From NCBI GenBank assembly GCA_031280705.1, contig JAITGJ010000064.1, forward strand, positions 1 to 8,586: a stretch of 8,586 nt of DNA. The letters run 5' to 3'. Shown here piece after piece: positions 1 through 5,681 of the stretch (the stretch's first letter is position 1; every line of letters begins with the position of its first letter). This stretch comes from Spirochaetaceae bacterium (GTDB taxonomy: Bacteria > Spirochaetota > Spirochaetia > Treponematales > Breznakiellaceae). Under the pieces are notes generated by a model. That model saw only the letters and a list, made by a program, of their open reading frames with translations. It was not told where the DNA came from and did no database searches. A program made the position numbers and the translations under genes.

Positions 1-2
1 AT

Positions 3-122
3 CGGCTCTATGATCCGATGGAACTCTCCAGCGTGGAGATTCTCTCGCCGGAACGGGACGTGCAGACGGCGGAGAACGCGATCATCGTGGCGGCAATAGC
101 GGTAACGAAAACAGGGGCATGA
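3..122 (+). CDS. C-terminal end of a probable phage baseplate J-like protein (partial)
   Basis: Only the last 39 codons are inside the window; the gene enters from the left edge and stops at TGA 120-122. The visible tail contains SSVEILSPERDV and ends in IAVTKTGA. The pattern of a -V-LLSP- strand, a short acidic or polar stretch and a final hydrophobic -TV- strand resembles the C-terminus of baseplate J (gpJ-type) wedge proteins of contractile-tailed phages. Those proteins normally lie just upstream of the tail protein I and fibre genes, which is what follows here. The next gene starts two bases past this stop, so the two are probably translationally coupled. The identification rests on a short stretch plus gene order, so the family call is moderate while the reading frame is fairly safe. 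Confidence 0.5.
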   Translation, partial: RLYDPMELSSVEILSPERDVQTAENAIIVAAIAVTKTGA

Positions 123-123
123 T

Positions 124-1125
124 ATGATTGACTGGATAAAGAAAACTATCCACCCGCCGGGGATACAGAAAAAAAACCGGCTGTCCCTGTTTTCGGCAAT
201 CGGGGAAATCGCAAACCGCGTCCGGGCGGACGCGCTCAGGGCGTTCAACGCGCATTTTCCCTACCTCGCGGACGAGAAGAAACTTGAGGAACACGGAAAC
301 GCCCTGCTCATACCGCGCCTCATTGACGACACCCCGAAAGAATACCGCGACCGCGTGACCGCCGCCAGTTTCTTTCTGATGCGGGCGGGCGAGCGGGCCT
401 ATATCATCGGACAGTTGCGGGCGCATTTCGGGGATCGGTATGTGGTGTCCGAGGACTTCCTGCGGCTATATGTAAAGATACTGGAAATAAATGACAGCGA
501 CCGGGCGTGGGTTTTCGATTTCCTTGACAGCCTCCTGGACCCGAACATATCGCTCACCGTGGCGGACTGGTTCCGGTTTGTGGAACAGATACTTATAACC
601 GAGCACCACGATATAAGCGTCAAGAAACGGCTCCTGGACTTTTACCCCTATCGCGGGACGCTCCGGTATGACGGCAGGTTCCTCTGCGATCAGGGCGAGG
701 AGATGCTGTGTAACGGCGCGTGGCTCTGCGACGGAAGCGCGAAATGCGTCCGGTTCAGAAACGCTGTCGGCACACTTACCGGCGTAATCTGTCAACCGGT
801 TTTTTGCGACGGCTATTTTATCTGCGACGGCGCGACCGGATGCTCCGGCTATGAAATAACGCCGGACGGGGAGACGCCGCCCTTGCCGATAGTTCCGTCA
901 GACGTTTCCTCTGACAGGTGTGAAACATTCATTTTCGTTGAGCCGATGGCGGACACGGAAACTATTACGGATTCGGCGTCGCTCACGATAAAACAATTAT
1001 CGCGCTGTAACGGAAGCTGGACGCCCTCGTGCAGTCTGTGCGACGGCGGCATTGTATGCGACGGCTCATACACGGGATTTGACGGCAGATATTGCCGTGA
1101 AGATATTTTGCGGGAGGTTGTATGA
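124..1125 (+). CDS. Phage tail protein in the gpI position, with cysteine-rich CDG-repeat C-terminus
   Basis: A 333-aa protein whose ATG lies just past the upstream stop and whose stop overlaps the next ATG (ATGA, 1122-1125), so it is inside a tight tail operon. Residues 1-187 are helical-looking, charged and contain no cysteine. This part sits where P2-like phages encode tail protein I, between baseplate J and the fibre genes, but I do not recognise a clear family signature. From C188 to C324 there are 14 cysteines, many in repeats of the form aromatic/hydrophobic-CDG or CNG (LCDQ, LCNG, LCDG, FCDG, ICDG, LCDG, VCDG). These are separated by about 5-8 residues in two clusters (188-240 and 295-324), with a Thr/Asp/Pro-rich linker between. 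There is no signal peptide. The repeats could form a metal- or disulfide-stabilised tip or linker, but that is inference. The gene is confident and the function only positional. Confidence 0.75.
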   Translation: MIDWIKKTIHPPGIQKKNRLSLFSAIGEIANRVRADALRAFNAHFPYLADEKKLEEHGNALLIPRLIDDTPKEYRDRVTAASFFLMRAGERAYIIGQLRAHFGDRYVVSEDFLRLYVKILEINDSDRAWVFDFLDSLLDPNISLTVADWFRFVEQILITEHHDISVKKRLLDFYPYRGTLRYDGRFLCDQGEEMLCNGAWLCDGSAKCVRFRNAVGTLTGVICQPVFCDGYFICDGATGCSGYEITPDGETPPLPIVPSDVSSDRCETFIFVEPMADTETITDSASLTIKQLSRCNGSWTPSCSLCDGGIVCDGSYTGFDGRYCREDILREVV

Positions 1126-1571
1126 ATAAAACGCGGTTTCAGGAGAGCGCCGGCATTCGCGGCTTTTTCCGCGTGAAGGTTTACCGGAAGGGAAAACTCA
1201 TTGAAACGTTTGAGGACTCAAACCTTATCGTGAAAGGGGCGCGTACCGCGCTGGAACAGCTTGTCGCGGGCAACGCGGCGGGGAAAAGCATAAACCGTAT
1301 CGCCTTCGGGACCAGCGGCAGTGTGCCGACCCCGGACGATACGGCGATTACCGGCCCCTTTGTCAAACCCTTTTCGGGCGTTTCGTTTCCCGATACCGGG
1401 GGCGTGGAGTTTTCGTGGGACCTGCTCTCAACGGAGGCCAACGGAAAAACGATTATGGAGTTCGGCCTGTTGTGCGCGGACGGGACGCTGTACGCCCGGA
1501 GGCACCGGACGACGGCTATCAACAAAGATTCGGACATCGCCCTTGAGGGGCAATGGATCATCAATTTTTAA
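1122..1571 (+). CDS. Putative phage tail/fibre-associated protein, 149 aa
   Basis: The start overlaps the previous stop by four bases (ATGA) and has GGGAGG at 1112-1117. The stop lies 14 bases before the fibre ATG. The protein is beta-rich in appearance: an N-terminal RVKVYRKGKLIETFE stretch, a central Gly-rich part (INRIAFGTSGSVPTPDD), and a C-terminal IMEFGLLCADGTLYAR segment. The 'FG....DG.LYARR' ending recalls collar- or fibre-type tail proteins in which small beta domains end in a similar strand, but I cannot assign a named family. There is no signal peptide or membrane segment. Its position between the gpI-like protein and the diversified fibre suggests a structural tail component, perhaps one that attaches the fibre. 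Function is inferred from operon position only. Confidence 0.7.
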   Translation: MNKTRFQESAGIRGFFRVKVYRKGKLIETFEDSNLIVKGARTALEQLVAGNAAGKSINRIAFGTSGSVPTPDDTAITGPFVKPFSGVSFPDTGGVEFSWDLLSTEANGKTIMEFGLLCADGTLYARRHRTTAINKDSDIALEGQWIINF

Positions 1572-1584
1572 TCAGGAGGAGAAT

Positions 1585-3024
1585 ATGGCAAATGTGCAGA
1601 CCCCCGCGACCCCGGCGTTTCCCGCCGGTATTTACCGGGTGGAAACGACCGACCCCTGGGTGGGCGGCGAGAACGGCACCGCGAACATTCAGGCTAAACA
1701 GCTTGCGGAGCGCACGGAGTATCTGAAAGTCCGCGCCGACGAGGTGGACGAGGCGAAGGAAGGGGCGGCGACGCTCATGGAGCGGATCAACGCGGCGGGT
1801 TCATCGCCGAGGGCGCTGTACCGGCGGGCCTTCATACCGGACGCGCCGATAGCGGCGTCCACGGGGAACGTGGACATTGTAGCCGGGGGCCTCTTGGAGA
1901 TTGACGGCGTACAGACGGCGGCGGGCGATCTGGTGTTCCTCAAAGACCAAACCGCCCCGGCAGAGAACGGCTTTTGGGAAGCCCAGACCGGAGCGTGGAA
2001 CCGCTACGCCGGGTACGCCGACGGCGACACCCAGTGTTTTACCAGCCGGTTTATCGACATCAACAGCGGCGTGGATAACAGCGGAAAGATATTCGCCATT
2101 GACGCGGACGCTTATGTGGTAGGCCAGAGCGCCCTCCTGTTCCGGGAGACTTACTTGTTATCGGTCAGGGAGCCGGGCAAGGCTCTGTTCCGGGATCGCC
2201 GTGGCGCGGTGGAGGAACTGGAAAGCATGAGCCCCGCAGGGTACGCCCTTGTGGACGAGAGCAAGGCGCGGAACCTGCTGGACGCGCTGGGCATCCGGGC
2301 CGCGCCGTCCGATGGCCCGGCGACCGGCGCCGAACTTGCCGAGGCAATGGCCATTCTGCGGACGCGGTGTAACGGAACCGGAACACCGGACTTTTCCGGG
2401 TTGAGGTATGCCGACTACCTCGACCTGCCCTCTCTGAATGACGGGGCCACGACTTATTCGTGGAACGGCGCGTACAAGAACCTGCGGGTTATGATCGCCG
2501 GGTTCAACCTCTACAAACACGCGGGGGACACGGAGAACGCCCGAAACCACATCGTGTTTGCCTTCAGGAACTGCGTTTTAACCCGGCGCATGAATTTTAC
2601 CGATACTAATACGGGAGGTTACGCGGCGAGCGAGATGGCCTCGTATCTTGAAGGGGACTTCAAGACCGGTTTACAGGGGGTTTTAGGGGATTATCTGTAT
2701 ACGATACGGCGGCTGTTGTCCACGAAAGGGAACTGGGCGTGGAAGAGCGACACGGTGTTTTTGCCGTCCGAGCGGGAGGTATGGGGGACCAGCGTCTGGG
2801 ACGAGAAGGACTACGGCGGCGGGCTTCAGGCGCAGTACCCGCTGTACCGGGACAGCGTGATATACAAGGTGAAGCGGCATAACGGGAGCCGTATGTGGTG
2901 GTGGGAGGCGTCGCCGTATTCCGGTTCTGCGGCCTCTTTCTGCAATGCCAACAGCTATGGTAATGCCTCCAACAACACTGCGAGTAGTGTGGGTGGCTGC
3001 GCCCCCGCTTTCTGTGTCGCGTAG
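1585..3024 (+). CDS. DGR-diversified phage tail fibre / receptor-binding protein (variable protein)
   Basis: A 479-aa fibre protein. I chose ATG 1585 because AGGAGGAG (1574-1581) lies just before it; the open frame continues further upstream but overlaps the previous gene in a different frame. Residues 1-50 look like a phage fibre N-terminus (GIYRVETTDPW, then NIQAKQLAERTEYLK). Residues about 90-195 resemble a fibre repeat domain (LLEIDGVQTAAGDLVFLKDQ, then ENGFWEA). Residues about 320-479 resemble the DUF6273/C-type-lectin-like fold common in DGR targets: SEMASYLEGDF, LPSEREVWG, MWWWEASPYSGS, then GGCAPAFCV at the end. The VR covers codons 445-475 near the C-terminus, the usual place in DGR targets such as Mtd and TvpA. 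Relative to TR, residues 457, 458 and 462 have changed from Asn to Ser, Tyr and Ser. The likely role is host-surface binding at the tail tip, with the variable residues on the ligand face. Confidence 0.88.
   Translation: MANVQTPATPAFPAGIYRVETTDPWVGGENGTANIQAKQLAERTEYLKVRADEVDEAKEGAATLMERINAAGSSPRALYRRAFIPDAPIAASTGNVDIVAGGLLEIDGVQTAAGDLVFLKDQTAPAENGFWEAQTGAWNRYAGYADGDTQCFTSRFIDINSGVDNSGKIFAIDADAYVVGQSALLFRETYLLSVREPGKALFRDRRGAVEELESMSPAGYALVDESKARNLLDALGIRAAPSDGPATGAELAEAMAILRTRCNGTGTPDFSGLRYADYLDLPSLNDGATTYSWNGAYKNLRVMIAGFNLYKHAGDTENARNHIVFAFRNCVLTRRMNFTDTNTGGYAASEMASYLEGDFKTGLQGVLGDYLYTIRRLLSTKGNWAWKSDTVFLPSEREVWGTSVWDEKDYGGGLQAQYPLYRDSVIYKVKRHNGSRMWWWEASPYSGSAASFCNANSYGNASNNTASSVGGCAPAFCVA
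2917..3007 (+). repeat. DGR variable repeat (VR) in the fibre gene
   Basis: This 91-bp segment matches 3690-3780 with the same length and no gaps. It differs at four positions only: 2954 (G versus A in TR), 2956 (T versus A), 2968 (T versus A) and 2969 (C versus A). Every difference falls on a TR adenine; none of the 71 non-adenine positions differs. The frame places all paired adenines in the first two positions of AAY codons. The GC-rich 3' end (GTGGGTGGCTGCGCCCCCG) is identical in both copies and is the expected initiation-of-mutagenic-homing (IMH) core. Just after it the copies diverge: GCTTTCTG in VR and GATTCCGTG in TR. Confidence 0.95.
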
Positions 3025-3030
3025 CGACAC
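3014..3030 (+). promoter_or_regulatory. Hairpin/cruciform over the fibre stop codon, just 3' of the VR
   Basis: GTGTCGC (3014-3020), loop GTA, GCGACAC (3024-3030): a perfect 7-bp stem that includes the TAG stop at 3022-3024. In the Bordetella phage BPP-1 DGR, a short GC-rich inverted repeat a few bases beyond the IMH is needed for efficient target recognition. This element sits six bases past the VR end, in the equivalent place. Assigning that role here is by analogy. It is also the first of four consecutive palindromes. Confidence 0.6.
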
Positions 3031-3043
3031 GGACAATCCGGCC

Positions 3044-3127
3044 TCCCGCCCCCTTGTGGGGCGGGAATCAGGAGGGGCTTCCGGCCAGGGGCGCGGATCG
3101 CCCCTCCTACCGCCGCGTAGCGGCGGT
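3044..3127 (+). repeat. Three further back-to-back palindromes between fibre gene and avd
   Basis: Stem A: TCCCGCCCC (3044-3052) pairs with GGGGCGGGA (3058-3066), loop CTTGT. Stem B: AGGAGGGGC (3070-3078) pairs with GCCCCTCCT (3100-3108) around a 21-base loop. Stem C: ACCGCCGC (3109-3116) pairs with GCGGCGGT (3120-3127), loop GTA. With the hairpin at 3014-3030, most of this 138-base intergenic gap is self-complementary. The stem at 3109-3127 and the first hairpin share the same GTA loop flanked by C and G (CGTAG). None is followed by a T run on the + strand, so simple rho-independent termination is not supported. Possible readings are a REP-like palindromic repeat, a processing or attenuation element, or extra DGR target structure. 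Confidence 0.65.
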
Positions 3128-3162
3128 CGAAAAAAATTTAGGTTTTTGGAGCATGGAGCGGC

Positions 3163-3672
3163 ATGAGCGTATTGAAGAACCGGCGCGGCCTGTCGAGACT
3201 TGAATTTTACCACAACGCCCGGAAGATGAGGCGGGAGATCACCATGCTCATCCTGCGGGACTTCGGTATTCACAGCCGGGGCGCGAAATTCAAGGCCGAC
3301 ACCGGTTCGCAACAGCCGGAAGGTTTTTATGACGAGCTTGTCGCGGAGTTTTCAAAAAACGTCCGTCTGCTCCTGCGGAACATGATGTGGAATATCACGG
3401 CGGGGAACACCATTTATCCGGTCAACGAGGCGGAAGTTCAGGAGCGGCGGACGTATCAGAACCGGGCAATCATAGCCTGCGAACAGCTTCATCAGGAGAT
3501 TTTATATTGCGAGGACGTGATCCCGGTCAAGGCTTCGACATTTATGCCGTATATCGAGCGGATAGAATTTGAGATAAAATTATTGAAGGGATGGCGGAAG
3601 GCCAACAATAAAATTGAGACGCTTATTGCCGATAGAAAACAGAAAAAAGAAGGGAGGGAACAAGAGAGTTGA
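3163..3672 (+). CDS. avd: DGR accessory variability determinant (Avd-like)
   Basis: A 169-aa protein located between the VR-bearing gene and the TR, exactly where BPP-1-type DGRs encode Avd. Avd is a small basic helical-bundle protein that forms a pentamer, binds the RT and the template RNA, and is required for mutagenic cDNA synthesis. This protein is highly charged and predicted helical through its length: an N-terminal basic region (NRRGLSRLEFYHNARKMRRE), a central helix with LLRNMMWNITAGN, a helix around EQLHQEILYCEDV, and a C-terminal amphipathic stretch (YIERIEFEIKLLKGWRK) ending in a Lys/Glu-rich tail. It is somewhat longer than the 128-aa BPP-1 Avd, partly because of the basic N- and C-terminal extensions. 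ATG 3163 is preceded by GGAG at 3155-3158. The stop is 17 bases before the TR. The call rests mainly on context plus size and composition. Confidence 0.8.
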   Translation: MSVLKNRRGLSRLEFYHNARKMRREITMLILRDFGIHSRGAKFKADTGSQQPEGFYDELVAEFSKNVRLLLRNMMWNITAGNTIYPVNEAEVQERRTYQNRAIIACEQLHQEILYCEDVIPVKASTFMPYIERIEFEIKLLKGWRKANNKIETLIADRKQKKEGREQES

Positions 3673-3689
3673 CAAGGGCATTTTCTGAT

Positions 3690-3780
3690 TATTCCGGTTC
3701 TGCGGCCTCTTTCTGCAATGCCAACAACAATGGTAATGCCAACAACAACACTGCGAGTAGTGTGGGTGGCTGCGCCCCCG
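3690..3780 (+). repeat. DGR template repeat (TR)
   Basis: A 91-bp partner of the VR, noncoding in context (between the avd stop at 3672 and the RT). It carries 20 adenines. Read in the VR frame it holds eight AAY (Asn) codons, giving 16 of those adenines, plus one each in TAT, ACT, AGT and AGT. AAY codons can become any NNY codon (15 amino acids, never a stop), the arrangement typical of DGR templates. If all eight AAY sites vary freely, 15^8, about 2.6 billion, protein variants are possible from those sites alone. A TTG-started open frame runs through it but is best treated as incidental. Confidence 0.95.
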
Positions 3781-4066
3781 ATTCCGTGAGGTACCACACG
3801 GTAGATTGTTTACAATCGAGGTACCCGACACAGAAGGAGAAAATGCCCTGCGGGTTTCGGCCCGCGAATATTCGCCTTGATACGTCCGGGCGGACGCTTC
3901 TTGCATGGACACCGTGGCTTCTCTGAAGCCCTGCGTTAGGTGTTTTCATGCCCGGTGACGTTACGCGGCATACTACGCAAAGCGCGGGGAGGATTGCCAA
4001 CAGGCCCCAAACCGCGTATGCCGTACAAGGTTTTTTTGTAATTTATCTTTGGGAGGGAATATAAAT
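3781..4066 (+). ncRNA. Structured TR-RT spacer, probable 3' part of the DGR template RNA
   Basis: There is no convincing gene in these 286 bases, but there are several short stems in order: CCGTG/CACGG (3784-3788 with 3797-3801); GATTGT/ACAATC (3804-3809 with 3812-3817); GCGGG/CCCGC (3850-3854 with 3861-3865); CGTCC/GGACG (3883-3887 with 3892-3896); GGCTTC/GAAGCC (3916-3921 with 3925-3930); and a long-range CGGCATAC/GTATGCCG pair (3966-3973 with 4016-4023). GAGGTACC occurs twice (3788-3795 and 3818-3825), flanking the second stem. In BPP-1 the RNA downstream of TR is needed for Avd-RT binding and cDNA priming, so a structured spacer is expected. T7 at 4031-4037, shortly after the long-range stem, could end the template RNA before the RT gene. 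RNA boundaries are not determined here. Confidence 0.55.
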
Positions 4067-4603
4067 ATGACCGGCGCGGAACGCCGCGAGGCGCGGTATG
4101 AGCGGCGGAAGGCCCGCCGCGAAACGAAGCGGAACGAAAAACTTAATGCCGCCGATAATTTTTCGCAAATCATTGACACGGACAATTTATACTCATCGTT
4201 CAAACGCTCGCGCCGGGGCGTCGCGTGGAAGGAATCCGTCCAGCGGTATGAGGCAAACGCCCTGCGGAACATCGCGGAGACGCGCCGGAAGCTCATCGCC
4301 GGGGAATCCGTCCAGAGCGGCTTTGTGGAGTTCGATTTGCGCGAGCGCGGTAAAACCCGGCATATAAAAAGCGTCCATATCTCGGAACGGATTGTCCAGA
4401 AATGCCTCTGCGATTACGCGCTGGTTCCCATCCTCTCGCGGCCCCTCATTTATGACAACGGCGCGTCCATGAAAAGTAAGGGGGAGTTCACTTCGCCCTG
4501 CGCCGCCTCATCGTCCACCTGCGCCGTTTTTACCGGCATAACGGTTTTTCCAATAACGGCTATGCCCTGCTGGTTGACTTCACAAAGTTTTTTGACAACG
4601 TGA
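4067..4603 (+). CDS. DGR reverse transcriptase, N-terminal part (frame broken at G5 run)
   Basis: ATG 4067 is chosen over the in-frame TTG at 4049 because GGGAGGG (4051-4057) sits nine bases before it. Residues 1-139 are genuine RT N-terminus: a very basic leader (RREARYERRKARRETKR), a helical linker, and early RT regions with EFDLRERGKTRHIKSVHISERIVQ and LSRPLIYDNGASMKSKG. After the G run at 4480-4484 the frame changes, and about 40 unrelated residues follow to the TGA at 4601-4603. The RT-like sequence continues without loss in the -1 frame, so this and the next entry are one gene. The gene follows the TR spacer directly, as in avd-TR-RT cassettes. Confidence 0.8.
   Translation: MTGAERREARYERRKARRETKRNEKLNAADNFSQIIDTDNLYSSFKRSRRGVAWKESVQRYEANALRNIAETRRKLIAGESVQSGFVEFDLRERGKTRHIKSVHISERIVQKCLCDYALVPILSRPLIYDNGASMKSKGEFTSPCAASSSTCAVFTGITVFPITAMPCWLTSQSFLTT
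4480..4484 (+). other. Frameshift site in the RT gene (GGGGG)
   Basis: Upstream the frame reads ...ATG AAA AGT AAG GGG GAG; downstream RT homology needs ...GGG GGA GTT CAC TTC. Adding one G, or removing two, would join the frames and give MKSKGGVHF or MKSKGVHF. The -1 frame has a TAA immediately upstream (4477-4479), so the shift must fall within this run. Confidence 0.8.
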
Positions 4604-5268
4604 GACACGACATTCTTTTTAATCTGCTGGAAAGGCATATACGCGATGAGCGCGTCCGGGACCTCACCCGCCGCTTCGTCTCGGTGTTCGGAGACGGCGT
4701 TTCGCTCGGACTCGGAAGCCAGGTCTCGCAGATAGCGGCCATGTTCTATCCGAATACGCTCGACCATTTTATCAAGGAAAAACTGCGCGTCAAATATTAT
4801 GGACGCTACATGGACGATCTGTATCTCATACACGCCGACAGGGAATATCTGGAATACTGCCTTTCTGAAATCGTGAGGGTGTGTAAAACCCTTGATATAA
4901 CAGTCAACATGAAAAAGACGAGGATCGTCAAACTGAAAGACGGCATGGATTTTCTCAAGGGGAAATACGCCCTGCTGGAATCGGGGAAAATTCTGCGCCT
5001 GCCCGGAAAGGAATCTGCCGTCCGCATGAGGCGGAAACTAAAAAAGTTTAAGGCACTCCTCGGCGCGGGCAGGATGGGCCACGCGGATTTACGCGCCGCC
5101 TATCAGTCATGGCGGGGAAATTACATGAGGCGTTTCAACGCCTGGCATCGCGTGGGTTTTATGGACAGGCTATACAACAGCCTGTTCGTCAACATACATA
5201 CACAGGAGGATAATCATGGTGTATCTGGCAAAAAAAGGGAACGGCGTGGTTCATCACACCAGCCGTGA
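4480..5268 (+). CDS. DGR reverse transcriptase, catalytic part (continuation after frameshift)
   Basis: This frame continues the RT from GGVHFALRRL onward; the coordinate given is where the homologous frame resumes, not a start codon. The motifs appear in order: ALLVDFTKFFDN (first catalytic Asp, codon 4576-4578); LGSQVSQ at 4711-4731, the DGR-specific [LIV]GxxxSQ motif that replaces the QGxxxSP of other RTs; GRYMDDLYL with the YMDD catalytic pair at 4807-4818; MKKTRIVKL; and a thumb-like basic region to about LYNSLFV. The first downstream in-frame start is GTG 4600, past the first catalytic Asp, so independent translation from there would not give an active enzyme. The 3' end overlaps the next gene by 53 bases. 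Rejoined, the protein would be about 400 aa, a normal DGR RT size. Confidence 0.85.
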   Translation, partial: GGVHFALRRLIVHLRRFYRHNGFSNNGYALLVDFTKFFDNVRHDILFNLLERHIRDERVRDLTRRFVSVFGDGVSLGLGSQVSQIAAMFYPNTLDHFIKEKLRVKYYGRYMDDLYLIHADREYLEYCLSEIVRVCKTLDITVNMKKTRIVKLKDGMDFLKGKYALLESGKILRLPGKESAVRMRRKLKKFKALLGAGRMGHADLRAAYQSWRGNYMRRFNAWHRVGFMDRLYNSLFVNIHTQEDNHGVSGKKRERRGSSHQP

Positions 5269-5566
5269 GGCGCTGAGGGATTTTGACGGCATTGAAACGC
5301 CGGACATGGAAATTCCCGACGCGGAATTTGAGGCGGCGGGGTGCGTGGCCCGGATCGTGAGCGGCATGATCGTCATCGGCAAAACCGCCGCCGAAATACA
5401 GGCGGAGGAGAACGCCGTCCGCATCCAGGCGCTCAGGCGCCAGCTTGCGGACACGGACTATATCGCCGTCAAGATCGCCGAGGGCGTGGCCACGACAGCG
5501 GAGTACGCCGATAAAATCGCCGAGCGGCAGGCGTGGCGGCAGGAGATCAACGCCCTGTCCGCCTGA
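5216..5566 (+). CDS. Phage tail-type protein, possible fibre assembly/chaperone, 116 aa
   Basis: ATG 5216 has a good AGGAGG at 5204-5209 and overlaps the RT 3' end by 53 bases. The N-terminal half (KKGNGVVHHTSREALRDFDG, PDAEF, ARIVSGMIVIGKTAAE) resembles small proteins encoded after phage fibre genes. The C-terminal half is a coiled-coil-like helix pair containing RRQLADTDYIAVKIAEG, then ATTAEYADKIAERQAWRQEIN. That DTDY-----EG---EEYA-----R--WR-EI pattern is familiar from the ends of phage tail and fibre-assembly proteins. There is no signal peptide. In a phage without a DGR this gene would directly follow the fibre, which suggests the avd-TR-RT block was inserted between a fibre gene and its partner. 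Role inferred from pattern and context. Confidence 0.72.
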   Translation: MVYLAKKGNGVVHHTSREALRDFDGIETPDMEIPDAEFEAAGCVARIVSGMIVIGKTAAEIQAEENAVRIQALRRQLADTDYIAVKIAEGVATTAEYADKIAERQAWRQEINALSA

Positions 5567-5577
5567 CACGGAAAACC

Positions 5578-5659
5578 CCGGCGTTGCCGGAGAAAGAGGC
5601 CCAAGGGCCTCGAAAATAGCCAAAGCGGGTAGAAGCCCGGCAGGAGCTTACCCTGCCGG
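5578..5659 (+). repeat. Three consecutive hairpins downstream of the tail operon
   Basis: The stretch 5567-5777 holds no convincing gene. Stem 1: CCGGC (5578-5582), loop GTT, GCCGG (5586-5590). Stem 2: GAGGCCC (5596-5602), AA, GGGCCTC (5605-5611). Stem 3: CCGGCAGG (5637-5644), loop AGCTTAC, CCTGCCGG (5652-5659). They are closely spaced like the cluster at 3014-3127 but I see no shared sequence. Only stem 2 has even a weak A-rich flank (CGAAAATAG), so their role is unknown: REP-like units, processing sites, or RNA structure upstream of the methylase. Confidence 0.55.
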
Positions 5660-5681
5660 ACGAGGCGAAGCAAACCGCCCC

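Noticed and set aside
3109..3140. Rho-independent terminator after the fibre gene
   Set aside because: The stem is strong but followed by A7 rather than a T run on the + strand, so it does not fit an intrinsic terminator for the fibre transcript.
2683..3312. 209-aa open frame on the - strand across the fibre end and the palindromes
   Set aside because: It lies antisense to the fibre and avd, has no ribosome site, and crosses the palindromic gap. Arg/Pro-rich composition typical of a GC-rich shadow frame.
3669..3926. TTG-started open frame running through the TR and spacer
   Set aside because: It has no ribosome site and overlaps the avd end. Its protein-like stretch (FCNANNNGNA) simply mirrors the VR because TR is its copy; the rest is low-quality sequence over RNA stems.
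4600..5268. GTG 4600 as an independent start for the RT catalytic part (GTGA overlap with the upstream stop)
   Set aside because: The overlap looks like translational coupling, but no ribosome site is present. The protein would lack the first catalytic Asp (4576-4578), while RT-like sequence clearly extends upstream of 4600.
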